Positions 15,508 to 22,458 are shown, counted from the first letter of the stretch. The stretch: DNA of 43,773 nucleotides from Candidatus Faecousia intestinigallinarum (GCA_018715805.1 DVKX01000059.1:1-43773), one strand, 5' to 3'. Notes: a model not told the origin generated them from the sequence alone. A program made the numbers and translations.

Positions 15508-15714
15508 CTATTCTTCCTCCTGTAAATAAAAAATTTCGTCCACACGAACGCCGCATACCTTTGCGATCGTCAGGGCAAGGGTAATGGATGGGGAATAGTC
15601 GCCGCGCTCAATAAGGCTGATGGTTTGCCTTGACACACCGCATAAGCGTCCCATTTCCTGTTGGTTGACATTCAGCGCGGCCCTGCGTTCTTTTAGTCGA
15701 TTTCGCAGAATCAT
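15508..15714 (-). CDS. Xre family HTH regulator
   Basis: A 68-residue Cro/C1-type repressor. The helix-turn-helix spans about 17-38 (NQQEMGRLCGVSRQTISLIE) and is followed by the usual GDYSPSITLALTIAKVCGV. It resembles the YozG/YgzD class that sits before DUF3169 membrane proteins. GGGAGG precedes the ATG. Its promoter carries a dense, phased array of TTGTC sites (15729-15802), which it probably binds. Confidence 0.88.
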   Translation of the reverse strand: MILRNRLKERRAALNVNQQEMGRLCGVSRQTISLIERGDYSPSITLALTIAKVCGVRVDEIFYLQEEE

Positions 15715-15728
15715 AGAGCACCTCCCTT

Positions 15729-15802
15729 GACAATGTTCCTTGTCTAAATGACAAGTATCGTTGTCATAATGAATTATACTATTGTCATGGGCGGGTTGTC
15801 AA
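15729..15802 (-). promoter_or_regulatory. Promoter with phased TTGTC operator array
   Basis: On the minus strand TTGACA (15797-15802) and TATAAT (15773-15778) are 18 bp apart. On the plus strand TTGTC begins at 15740, 15761 and 15782, exactly 21 bp apart, and again at 15796. The first copy is part of the perfect dyad CTTGTC-taaat-GACAAG (15739-15755). A further GACAA (15729-15733) forms a second dyad with the copy at 15740. This is strong evidence of a multi-site repressor operator. Confidence 0.75.
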
Positions 15803-16053
15803 GAGGTTTTGGGAAAAATTAAAACCATTTCAAAGGAAAACAAAAAACGGCGAAGGACATTGCTTCGCCGTTGGAAAACAAGCGTGTTCGTTCTTGTTTG
15901 CGATGCTCTGTGTATTTGCGCCTATGCGCGGTTCGGGAAAGCGCGAGCCTGCACGCAGCGGGATAAAGGATAAGGGAGGCAATCCTTTCTCAGAGGATGT
16001 GGGCGCTATGCGGCTTCAGACTTCCGGGGGATGCGGGAACAACGCGTCGGCGA
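15803..16053. other. Gene-free stretch between the two minus-strand units
   Basis: This is the rest of a 339-bp gap. Apart from the terminator at 15840-15872 I see no convincing gene or repeat here. The plus-strand open frames start without ribosome sites and match nothing I recognise. Confidence 0.5.
15840..15872 (-). terminator. Terminator of the zinc-ribbon/sigma-like unit
   Basis: AACGGCGAAG (15846-15855), loop GACATTG and CTTCGCCGTT (15863-15872). On the minus strand the stem is followed by TTTTTTGTTTT. It lies about 180 bp after the sigma-like gene. Confidence 0.8.
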
Positions 16054-16296
16054 TCAGTAGCGCAGGTATCGCCGGAGCTTCTCCTCCGCGCGCTTCAGGG
16101 TGCGGCAGACGGTGCTTTTGTGCACGCCCCGGCGCTGGGCGATCTGGGGAATGTTCTGCCGGTGTATGTAGTAGGCCAGCAGCGTCTCCCGCTGGAGGGG
16201 CGTCAATTCCTCCTGGATCACCCGCTGAACCCGCCGCATCTGCACCGCCTGAGGCAGGCGCGGCCCCTGATAGCCCTCATAGCGTGTATTTTTCAC
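16054..16296 (-). CDS. Sigma-70 region-4-like HTH protein
   Basis: An 80-residue basic protein. Its C-terminal half, LTPLQRETLLAYYIHRQN then IPQIAQRRGVHKSTVCRTLK, is a sigma region-4 type helix-turn-helix. There is no region 2, so it cannot be a full sigma factor; such proteins are seen in Clostridia and some phages. I prefer the GTG at 16296 (VKNTRYEGYQGPRLP), because AAAGGGG lies about 10 nt before it; the ATG at 16317 has no site. It overlaps the upstream coiled-coil gene by 20 bp. The role is probably transcriptional, but the target is unknown. Confidence 0.65.
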   Translation of the reverse strand: MKNTRYEGYQGPRLPQAVQMRRVQRVIQEELTPLQRETLLAYYIHRQNIPQIAQRRGVHKSTVCRTLKRAEEKLRRYLRY

Positions 16297-16510
16297 TGCG
16301 GTAATAACCCCTTTCATAGTATCGCGCCGTCAGCTCTGCCAACTCATTCATCTCTGTGAGCATGGGGGTCAGGGCGGCGATGCGCCGCTTCAGGCGCCAT
16401 ATTTCCTCTGCATCATCGGCAGCGGCCAGCTCCCGCCGCAGCTGGGCAAGCCTGCCGCGCAGCGGCGCAGCCGCTGCGCGGTAGCTTTCGCTGAGCTCCA
16501 GGAGGGTCAT
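16277..16510 (-). CDS. Small coiled-coil protein, function unknown
   Basis: A 77-residue, Arg/Glu/Ala/Leu-rich protein with no Cys or Trp beyond one W. The heptad-like pattern (LRGRLAQLRRELAAADDAEE, then WRLKRRIAALTPMLTEM) predicts a helical hairpin or coiled coil. The start is supported by AAGGAGG 5 nt upstream. It overlaps the zinc-ribbon gene before it by 4 bp and the sigma-like gene after it by 20 bp, so all three are translated together. I do not recognise the family. Confidence 0.65.
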   Translation of the reverse strand: MTLLELSESYRAAAAPLRGRLAQLRRELAAADDAEEIWRLKRRIAALTPMLTEMNELAELTARYYERGYYRSEKYTL

Positions 16511-16641
16511 GGCCGCCTCCTTTCACAGCGCAGGCACGTCAGGCTGGGTGGGTACAGCGCGCCGCCGCAGAGGGGGCAGTACCCGGCAGGCCGGACGGCC
16601 TGGGGGTCTGAGAACAGTGTGGATTCGACGTTTTGGTGCAT
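16507..16641 (-). CDS. Small zinc-ribbon protein
   Basis: A 44-residue protein. Two CxxC pairs (CPLC at 22-25 and CLRC at 36-39) with a GGALYPP turn between them make a zinc ribbon. AAGGAG precedes two adjacent ATG codons (16644 and 16641); the second gives the better spacing. Its stop overlaps the next ATG (ATGA). Being first in a three-gene unit with a coiled coil and a sigma-like HTH suggests a regulatory complex or a remnant of a mobile element. The function is unknown. Confidence 0.6.
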   Translation of the reverse strand: MHQNVESTLFSDPQAVRPAGYCPLCGGALYPPSLTCLRCERRRP

Positions 16642-16694
16642 CATACCATCTCCTTCGTATTGTCCATATGGGAAAATCGTCGAAAAAAAGTGAC

Positions 16695-16716
16695 CGGTTT
16701 TCCAAGCGGTTTTCCA
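16695..16716. repeat. Direct repeat CGGTTTTCCA x2 in the leader of the mini-operon
   Basis: CGGTTTTCCA occurs at 16695-16704 and 16707-16716, a 12-bp period. It lies between a likely -10 box (TATACT, minus strand, 16733-16738, weak -35) and the zinc-ribbon gene. A regulator-binding role is possible. Confidence 0.4.
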
Positions 16717-16809
16717 GGGACTTCCTGCTGAAAGTATACTACACATTCCGTGTGGAACCCATCGAATCGTGTAGGCGGTCAGATTTCTCCCCTTTTTTAC
16801 CCGGGGGTA

Positions 16810-16818
16810 TGGTATGAT
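16810..16818 (+). promoter_or_regulatory. Extended -10 promoter of the Xre regulator
   Basis: TGG-TATGAT (16810-16818) is an extended -10 element without a good -35. It lies 38 bp before the regulator start and diverges from the zinc-ribbon unit. Confidence 0.4.
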
Positions 16819-16855
16819 GTGGGCACAACGCAAAAATACAAAAGAGGTGGTTGCA

Positions 16856-17197
16856 ATGCTTGCTTCCCGGATTGCGGCGCTGCGGCGCAGCGCCGGTATG
16901 AGTCAGGCGGAGTTGGCGCGAAAGCTGCGGATCAGCCCCAGTGCTGTGGGGATGTACGAGCAGGGGCGGCGAGAGCCGTCGGCGGATATTTTGGTGAATA
17001 TGGCGCAGGTGTTTGGCGTGAGCACGGATTTTTTGCTCACCGGCAAGGCGGAGCATCCCCCGGATCAGGAGGCGCTGACCGCCGCCCTGCTGGAGACGCT
17101 GGAAAGCGCGGAATCCCGCCTGGCCGCCCGCCGGGGCGAGACGCTGTCCCGGCAGGAGCTGGCGGCGCTGCTGGCGGCGCTGCTGATGGAGGCTTGA
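16856..17197 (+). CDS. Xre family HTH regulator
   Basis: A 113-residue protein with an N-terminal Cro/C1 helix-turn-helix (about 1-62): MSQAELARKLRISPSAVGMYE, then GRREPSADILVNMAQVFGV and DFLLTGK. The C-terminal 45 residues are Ala/Leu/Glu-rich and probably helical, for dimerisation. The ATG at 16856 follows AGAGGTGG; the earlier ATG at 16814 would lie within the promoter. It diverges from the zinc-ribbon unit and precedes tadA by 48 bp. Its targets are unknown; the divergent unit is the obvious candidate. Confidence 0.85.
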   Translation: MLASRIAALRRSAGMSQAELARKLRISPSAVGMYEQGRREPSADILVNMAQVFGVSTDFLLTGKAEHPPDQEALTAALLETLESAESRLAARRGETLSRQELAALLAALLMEA

Positions 17198-17203
17198 CGG
17201 CGG

Positions 17204-17237
17204 CTCCTTTTTGGGGTAAGATGACCCCAAAAGGAGG
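17204..17237 (+). promoter_or_regulatory. Hairpin burying the tadA ribosome-binding site
   Basis: The 14-base arm at 17204-17217 (CTCCTTTTTGGGGT) pairs with 17224-17236 (ACCCCAAAAGGAG). The stem has 13 bp, one bulged T and a 6-nt loop. The right arm contains almost all of the tadA Shine-Dalgarno sequence AAGGAGG. No T-tract follows on either strand, so it is not a normal terminator. It should hinder tadA initiation unless melted by translating ribosomes, a ligand or a protein. Confidence 0.65.
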
Positions 17238-17245
17238 CGAAGCGT

Positions 17246-17731
17246 ATGGAGGATCAGGATTTTATGCGCCAGGCGCTGGCGCTGGCCGGAGAAGCGGCGG
17301 CAATGGGAGAAGTGCCGGTGGGCTGCGTGATAGTGCGCGGAGGAAAAATTGTAGGCCGGGGGCGGAACTGCCGGGAGGAGCGCAAAAGCGCCCTGGCGCA
17401 CGCGGAGATCGCCGCCATCCAGGAGGCGTGCCGGACGCTGGGCGGCTGGCGGCTGTGGGATTGCACGCTGTATGTTACCCTGGAGCCGTGCCCCATGTGC
17501 GCCGGCGCCATTCTTCACGCCCGGATTCCCCGGGTGGTATACGCGGCCAAGGATGAAAAAGGCGGTGCCTGCGGGTCGGTGTGCGATTTGTTCGCCATGG
17601 ACTTCAATCACCACCCCAAGGTGGAAGCGGGGCTTCTGGAGGCGGAAAGCGCCGCGCTGCTCCAGGACTTTTTCCGGCAGCTGCGGCTCACCCTGCGCGG
17701 GCGACCCCGGTGGCGCAGGCCGGAGGGATAA
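17246..17731 (+). CDS. tadA: tRNA-specific adenosine deaminase TadA
   Basis: This 161-residue zinc deaminase converts the wobble adenosine 34 of tRNA-Arg(ACG) to inosine. The catalytic site is HAEIAAI (H52, E54) with PCPMC (C82, C85). GEVPVGCVIV and ARIPRVVYAAKDEKGGACGS are family-typical. The C-terminus is rich in Arg for tRNA binding. The AAGGAGG site at 17231-17237 lies in a hairpin. spoIIP follows after 45 bp. Confidence 0.93.
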   Translation: MEDQDFMRQALALAGEAAAMGEVPVGCVIVRGGKIVGRGRNCREERKSALAHAEIAAIQEACRTLGGWRLWDCTLYVTLEPCPMCAGAILHARIPRVVYAAKDEKGGACGSVCDLFAMDFNHHPKVEAGLLEAESAALLQDFFRQLRLTLRGRPRWRRPEG

Positions 17732-17776
17732 ATTCGACGTTTCGCGTTTTCTCGACAGTGGAAAAGGAGGCGGTTC

Positions 17777-18760
17777 ATGGTGCGTCGGCGCACCTTGCAG
17801 ATGGGGGCGGCGGCCATCGCGCTGGCGGTGGCGGTGCGGCTGACGGCGGGGGGCGTGCTCACGCCCCTGACCCAGACCCTGGGAAAGTGGGAGACGGCCT
17901 CTCTGCTGCTCTATTTGGAGACGGGGCGGGTGGTGCGCCCGCCGAATCCGCCGGAACCCACAACGCCGCAGCCGCAGAGTCCCGCGCAGAGCGCGGAAAG
18001 CCTGGAACGGCCGGCATTTTCCGGGGAGGAAACGGTGAGCATCCGGGAAAGCTGGGACTATGGCGCGGATGTTCCCGCGCTTCTGGAGCAGCCCCTGCGC
18101 TGGGATCTCCGGCAGGAGGCGCCCACTGTACTTATTTACCACACCCATGCCTCGGAAAGCTATACCAAGGAGCCTGGACAGGACTATGCCGAGGAGGTGC
18201 CCTACCGCACCCAGGACACAGACTATAATATGGTGGCGGTGGGCGCGGCCATTCAGCGGCGGCTGGAGGCCGCCGGCATCCACACGCTGCACGATACTAC
18301 CCTCCACGACTATCCCTCCTACAATGGTTCCTACGACCATGCCAGACAGACGCTGGAGGGCTATTTTTCCCAGTATCCCAGCCTGCTGCTGGTGCTGGAT
18401 GTGCACCGGGACGCGGCGGAGGACGGCAACGGCAACCAGGTGGCCACCACGGCCACCCTCTCCACCGGGGAGACGGCGGCGCAGCTGATGTTTGTGCTGG
18501 GCTCGGAGGGGGGCGGCTATGAGCATCCCTATTGGGAGGACAACCTGGCCTTGGCGGTGAAGCTCCAGGCGCTGCTGGAGGAAAAGGATCCGGGCATCTG
18601 CCGCTCGCTGCAGCTCACCGCCCAGCGGTATAACCAGGAGATGTACCCCGGGATGCTGCTGGTGGAGGTAGGCACCGCAGGCAATACGCTGACCCAGGCG
18701 CTGCGGTCGGCGGAGCGGCTCAGCGACGCCATCATCGCGCTGGCCGACGGGACGGCATAG
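17777..18760 (+). CDS. spoIIP: Stage II sporulation protein P
   Basis: This 327-residue membrane-anchored peptidoglycan amidase/endopeptidase works with SpoIID and SpoIIM during engulfment. An N-terminal transmembrane segment (about 9-30) and a Pro/Gln-rich linker (50-80) precede the catalytic domain. LIYHTHASESY (H122, H124, E127), LVLDVHRDA and VEVGTAGNT carry the likely zinc and catalytic residues. AAAGGAGG precedes the ATG. It shows that the organism, or its lineage, forms endospores. No clear SigE/SigF promoter was recognised. Confidence 0.92.
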   Translation: MVRRRTLQMGAAAIALAVAVRLTAGGVLTPLTQTLGKWETASLLLYLETGRVVRPPNPPEPTTPQPQSPAQSAESLERPAFSGEETVSIRESWDYGADVPALLEQPLRWDLRQEAPTVLIYHTHASESYTKEPGQDYAEEVPYRTQDTDYNMVAVGAAIQRRLEAAGIHTLHDTTLHDYPSYNGSYDHARQTLEGYFSQYPSLLLVLDVHRDAAEDGNGNQVATTATLSTGETAAQLMFVLGSEGGGYEHPYWEDNLALAVKLQALLEEKDPGICRSLQLTAQRYNQEMYPGMLLVEVGTAGNTLTQALRSAERLSDAIIALADGTA

Positions 18761-18837
18761 CCCGGGAAAACGCGCGAAATTCCAGTGAAATTTGGCATAT
18801 ATTTCCTGGGTTTAATGAAAATTTAATAAATTGGGGG

Positions 18838-18866
18838 GAGACAAGGAAGAAATTCTGTGTTATACT
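18838..18866 (+). promoter_or_regulatory. Promoter of the DUF3810 gene
   Basis: An extended -10, TGT-TATACT (18858-18866), with a weak -35 GAGACA (18838-18843) 17 bp away. The surrounding 20 bases nearly equal those of the MATE promoter at 42811-42830. Confidence 0.5.
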
Positions 18867-18927
18867 ATGAAAAGGTATCTACCTTGCCGTAGAATACAGA
18901 ATTTTGTGATAACAGGAGGCGTTTCCT

Positions 18928-20088
18928 TTGAAATATTGGCGTGGTTATTTGACTGCGGGTATTTTCGGCCTGTTTACCTGGCTGCTGATGGAGTTCGCCA
19001 AAACCCATGCGCAAATCGTGGACATGGTATATCCCTACATCTCCCGTATGCTCCAGACGACGCTTGCCGAGTGGAGCGGCGGCGTGGATTTCTGCCTGTG
19101 GCAGCTCCTGGCGGTGCTGCTCCTGCTGGGCGTTATCGCCAGCATCGTATTGATGGTGGTGCTGCGCTGGAATCCCATCCAGTGGTTTGGCTGGATTTTG
19201 GCCGTGGCGGCGGGCATCTTTTTCCTGCATACCGGCCTGTACGGGCTGAATACCTATGCCGGACCCATTGCCGACGATCTGCGTCTGGAAGTGGTGGAGT
19301 ACACCCTGGACGAACTGCAGGAGGCCACCGTCTACTACCGGGACAAGGCCAACGCGCTGGCAGGACAGGTGAGCCGGGACGCCGGGGGCAATCCTCAGTT
19401 TGCCGATTTTGACGCCTTGGCGCTTCAGGCGGCGAACGGCTTTGACGCCATGACCTACGACGAGTACGAGCCGGTGTTCGCGGGCAGCCGCTTGCCGGTG
19501 AAGAAGCTGGCCTGGGCGGATCTGTACACTTCTATGGGCATCACCGGCGTGACCATGGGCATCACCGGCGAGGCCGCAGTGAACCCCCAGATCCCGGCGG
19601 TGAGCCTGCCGTTTACCATCTGCCACGAAATGAGCCATCGGAATGCCATTGCCATTGAGCGGGACGCCAATTTTGCCGCGTTCCTGGCCTGCCGCGCCAA
19701 CGAGAGCGTGGAATTTCAGTATTCCGGCTATTTTATGGCCTATCGCTATTGCTACAATGCCCTGGTCAGCGCCGGGGGCAGCCTGCAGGCGCAGGAGGTG
19801 GCCGGGGGCGAGAGCAGCCTGCTGAAGCAGGATCTGGCCGCCTACCGGGACTTCTTTGCCGGACGGCAGGATCAGACTGCCACCAACCTGGCCAATAAAG
19901 CCAACGACACCTACCTGAAGATCAGCGGGGACGAGCAGGGCGTGGCCTCCTATCAGGATGTGAGCACGCTGCTGGTGAGCCTGTACCACAAGGAAGTGGT
20001 GCTTCCCGCCCAGGTGATCCCCGAGCCGGAGTTCGATCCCCTGGATTCCAGCCAGGTGGACGTGACCGACATTCCGCGGGTCTGGTAA
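18928..20088 (+). CDS. DUF3810 membrane protein with HExxH motif
   Basis: A 386-residue protein. Three N-terminal transmembrane segments (about 5-21, 53-78, 88-108) are followed by a large soluble domain. Residues ICHEMSHRNAIAIERDANF contain HEMSH plus a downstream glutamate, the arrangement of gluzincin metallopeptidases. The DUF3810 family is generally annotated without function; a membrane metalloprotease is my inference. AGGAGG precedes the ATG. The stop lies 4 bp before rsmG, so they are co-transcribed. The spoIIP gene upstream may be read through. Confidence 0.8.
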   Translation: MKYWRGYLTAGIFGLFTWLLMEFAKTHAQIVDMVYPYISRMLQTTLAEWSGGVDFCLWQLLAVLLLLGVIASIVLMVVLRWNPIQWFGWILAVAAGIFFLHTGLYGLNTYAGPIADDLRLEVVEYTLDELQEATVYYRDKANALAGQVSRDAGGNPQFADFDALALQAANGFDAMTYDEYEPVFAGSRLPVKKLAWADLYTSMGITGVTMGITGEAAVNPQIPAVSLPFTICHEMSHRNAIAIERDANFAAFLACRANESVEFQYSGYFMAYRYCYNALVSAGGSLQAQEVAGGESSLLKQDLAAYRDFFAGRQDQTATNLANKANDTYLKISGDEQGVASYQDVSTLLVSLYHKEVVLPAQVIPEPEFDPLDSSQVDVTDIPRVW

Positions 20089-20092
20089 GGCT

Positions 20093-20785
20093 ATGCTGGA
20101 TACGCTGCGTCGGGCGCTGCCCGACATTGGCCTGGAGCTGCCCCAGGAGACGCAGGAAACCCTCTGCCAGTTTGGCCGGCGGGTGGTGGAGCAGAACGCG
20201 GTGATGAACCTTACCGCCATCACCGCCCCGGAGCAGGTGGCGAAGCTCCATCTTTTGGACAGTCTCACCGTGCTCAGCACAGTGGATCTGCGGGACAAGA
20301 CCCTGATCGATGTGGGCTGCGGCGCAGGATTTCCCGGCGTGCCCCTGAAGATCGCCTGCCCCGCGCTGCGCCTGACGCTGCTGGATTCCCTGGGAAAGCG
20401 GATGCGCTGGCTGGAGGAGGTGCTGCCCCAGCTGGGGGTGACGGCGGAATGTGTCACCGCCCGGGCGGAGGAAGCCGCCGCTGAGCGGCGGGAGCAGTAT
20501 GACTATGCCGTCAGCCGCGCGGTGGCGCGGCTGCCCATTCTCTTGGAACTCACCGCCCCCTATGTGAAGGTGGGCGGCGCTGTGCTGGCCATGAAAGGCG
20601 CTGCGGCCAGGGAGGAATTGGCGGAATCGGAAAATGCCATGCGGAAGCTGGGAGTTCAGCTGGAGCGGGTGGCGGAATATCCCATTGACGGCGGCAGTCA
20701 TGCAGTCCTTGTCCTGCGGAAGACGGCGCCGACCCCTCCCCGCTATCCCCGGCGCTATGCCAAGATCAAGCAGACGCCGCTGTAA
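20093..20785 (+). CDS. rsmG: 16S rRNA (guanine-527-N7)-methyltransferase RsmG
   Basis: A 230-residue SAM-dependent enzyme (GidB) that methylates G527 of 16S rRNA. NLTAITAPEQVAKLHLLDSL is the conserved N-terminal region. The SAM site VGCGAGFPGVPLKIA is intact, and YAVSRAVARL and LAMKG follow. The family is usually beside mnmE/mnmG near the origin; here it follows DUF3810 after only 4 bp with a weak ribosome site (TAAGG), hinting at translational coupling. Confidence 0.95.
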   Translation: MLDTLRRALPDIGLELPQETQETLCQFGRRVVEQNAVMNLTAITAPEQVAKLHLLDSLTVLSTVDLRDKTLIDVGCGAGFPGVPLKIACPALRLTLLDSLGKRMRWLEEVLPQLGVTAECVTARAEEAAAERREQYDYAVSRAVARLPILLELTAPYVKVGGAVLAMKGAAAREELAESENAMRKLGVQLERVAEYPIDGGSHAVLVLRKTAPTPPRYPRRYAKIKQTPL

Positions 20786-20787
20786 AA

Positions 20788-20827
20788 ATGACCCAGCCGA
20801 GCATCCATCGGCTGGGTCATATATTTT
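20788..20827. terminator. Terminator between rsmG and the convergent membrane gene
   Basis: A 13-bp stem, ATGACCCAGCCGA (20788-20800) and TCGGCTGGGTCAT (20808-20820), loop GCATCCA. ATATTTT follows on the plus strand; A/T sequence lies on both sides, so it may act in both directions. Confidence 0.8.
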
Positions 20828-20860
20828 GAGGCTCGCAGGCGCTTGGGCGGGCGGACGGGA

Positions 20861-21268
20861 CTATTTCCTTTTGCGCAGGAGGGAGAGGCTCACCATCAGC
20901 AGACATGCCCAGCCAAACATCCCCAGCGCCCAAAACTGAATACATACCATGGGGCTGGACACCACCACCAGAACGGCGTACAAGGCCGCGCCCACAGCTT
21001 CGTCGGCGCGCACCAGGGCAAAATTCAGAACCAGCGTCAGGAAGGTAAGCGCCAGGGACAGCAGGCTCAGGCTGCGAATAATGCGCAGGGAATGGACGTC
21101 CCCCCGCTTGCCTGCCCGATGCAGCAGGACGCCGCCGGGGACGAAAAAGCCGATTCCCAGGAGGATCAGTACCGCCTTCCCCAGATTGTCGGGATTCGGA
21201 ATAAAACCCAGGCCGGCGCAAAGAATAAACAGGACGGCCCAGAGGATATACAACGTTTTGCTTTTCAT
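20861..21268 (-). CDS. Small membrane protein, function unknown
   Basis: A 135-residue protein with four hydrophobic segments (about 5-22, 28-50, 66-88, 94-127) and a basic tail LLRKRK. It starts MKSKTLYILWAVLFILCAGL. GAGGGAG precedes the ATG. I do not recognise the family. It has its own promoter at 21303-21331 and converges on rsmG. Confidence 0.75.
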   Translation of the reverse strand: MKSKTLYILWAVLFILCAGLGFIPNPDNLGKAVLILLGIGFFVPGGVLLHRAGKRGDVHSLRIIRSLSLLSLALTFLTLVLNFALVRADEAVGAALYAVLVVVSSPMVCIQFWALGMFGWACLLMVSLSLLRKRK

Positions 21269-21302
21269 GGCAGCTCCCTCTTGCTTGGAAAATGATGCTT
21301 AT

Positions 21303-21331
21303 ATTGTACCCTATTTTTTCCGCCTTGACAA
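21303..21331 (-). promoter_or_regulatory. Promoter of the 20861-21268 gene
   Basis: On the minus strand TTGTCA (21326-21331), a 17-bp spacer and TACAAT (21303-21308), 35 bp before the start codon. Confidence 0.65.
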
Positions 21332-21366
21332 CCCCATAGCGCTTGTGGAAAATGGCAAAAAGGGGC

Positions 21367-21395
21367 TGGACATATGCGGAAGATTCTGGTATAAT
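21367..21395 (+). promoter_or_regulatory. Promoter of nrdR
   Basis: TGGACA (21367-21372), a 17-bp spacer and TATAAT (21390-21395) with a TGG extension. No NrdR boxes were recognised here. Confidence 0.75.
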
Positions 21396-21477
21396 TATCT
21401 TATATCCATGGCAATTTCCCTTTGTACGCGCCGGCCTCCGGGCAGGACGTGCAAGGAACGCAAAGGAGTAACAGCCT

Positions 21478-21921
21478 ATGAAATGTCCTTACTGCGGCGA
21501 GCTGGAGAGCAAGGTGGTGGATTCCCGCCGGTCGGACGACGGCATGAGCATCCGCCGCCGCCGGGAGTGTCTGTCCTGCCAGCGCCGGTTCTCTACTTAT
21601 GAGATCATTGAAAATCCCCCCATCCTGGTCATCAAGCGGGATGGCAGCCGTCAGACCTTTGACCGCAATAAAATCCTCAATTCCATGGTGCGCGCTTTCG
21701 ACAAGCGGCAGGTATCGCTGTCTGCGCTGGAGGCCGTCACCGCCGAAATTGAGCAGACCATCCAGAACTCCCTCTCCCGGGAGGTGACCACCGAACGCCT
21801 GGGAGAAATGGTGATGGAACGGATCAAGCCCATTGACGAGGTGGCGTATATCCGCTTCGCCTCGGTGTACCGCCGGTTCCAGGACGTGAGCGGATTCATC
21901 CGCGAGATTGAAAACCTATAA
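21478..21921 (+). CDS. nrdR: Transcriptional repressor NrdR
   Basis: A 147-residue ATP/dATP-sensing repressor of ribonucleotide reductase genes. The N-terminal zinc ribbon has C3, C6, C31 and C34 (MKCPYCGEL, CLSCQRRF). The ATP-cone domain follows (VIKRDGSRQTFDRNKI to the C-terminus). AAAGGAG precedes the ATG. No nrd gene is in the window, so it acts in trans. The next gene starts 37 bp later. Confidence 0.96.
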   Translation: MKCPYCGELESKVVDSRRSDDGMSIRRRRECLSCQRRFSTYEIIENPPILVIKRDGSRQTFDRNKILNSMVRAFDKRQVSLSALEAVTAEIEQTIQNSLSREVTTERLGEMVMERIKPIDEVAYIRFASVYRRFQDVSGFIREIENL

Positions 21922-21958
21922 ACGCAGGGGGCAGCCCTGACGGAAAGGAGATGTTTTT

Positions 21959-22423
21959 ATGGATAAGATCATGGGTCTTTTGGAGGGGTTTGACCCCGCC
22001 GCGCTATTGCCGGACCTGAGCAATATGATGGGAACTGTGAATTTTCTGCTGCGCCTGGCGGTGCTCATTGGACCCATTGTGGTGCTGGTCTTGGGTCTTT
22101 GCTACTTCTTCCTGTCCCCCAAGGAGGCCAACCATTCCTTTGGCTATCGATTTTTCTGGGGGATGAGCAGCGTGGAGGCATGGCGCTTTATGCAGAAGCT
22201 GGCCGGCCTGGTGTGGGGCGGCCTGGGGCTTATCCTGTTGGTGGTGATGCTGATTGTATGCGCCAGCTTCGGCGGTATGGAGACCATGGACATGGTTTGG
22301 TCGGCGCTTACCTGCGTACTCTGGGAGCTGGGGCTGCTCATCGCAGCCAGCCTGGCTGTTGACATCACATTGATCGTTCGTTATGACCGCAAGGGCGCGC
22401 GCAGAACAAAAAAAGAGAAATAA
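21959..22423 (+). CDS. SdpI-like membrane protein
   Basis: A 154-residue membrane protein with four hydrophobic segments. The loop NHSFGYRFFWGMSSVEAWRF, then MQKLAG, resembles the SdpI immunity/signal family segment with its conserved FGYR and W-x-x-x-x-K-LAG. A basic tail ends the protein. Family membership is a moderate-confidence call, and no SdpC-like toxin is nearby. AAAGGAG precedes the ATG; a terminator follows at 22430. Confidence 0.6.
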   Translation: MDKIMGLLEGFDPAALLPDLSNMMGTVNFLLRLAVLIGPIVVLVLGLCYFFLSPKEANHSFGYRFFWGMSSVEAWRFMQKLAGLVWGGLGLILLVVMLIVCASFGGMETMDMVWSALTCVLWELGLLIAASLAVDITLIVRYDRKGARRTKKEK

Positions 22424-22429
22424 TTTCTG

Positions 22430-22458
22430 CCCCCCGGCCGTCCCCGGGGGGAATTTTT
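22430..22458 (+). terminator. Terminator after the SdpI-like gene
   Basis: CCCCCCGG (22430-22437) pairs with CCGGGGGG (22444-22451), loop of 6, then AATTTTT. Confidence 0.75.

Noticed and set aside
15782-15973. Plus-strand open frame between the two regulatory units
   Set aside because: It crosses a terminator hairpin, lacks a ribosome site and matches nothing.
16054-16317. Full ECF sigma factor
   Set aside because: Only the region-4-like helix-turn-helix is present; the core-binding region 2 is absent.
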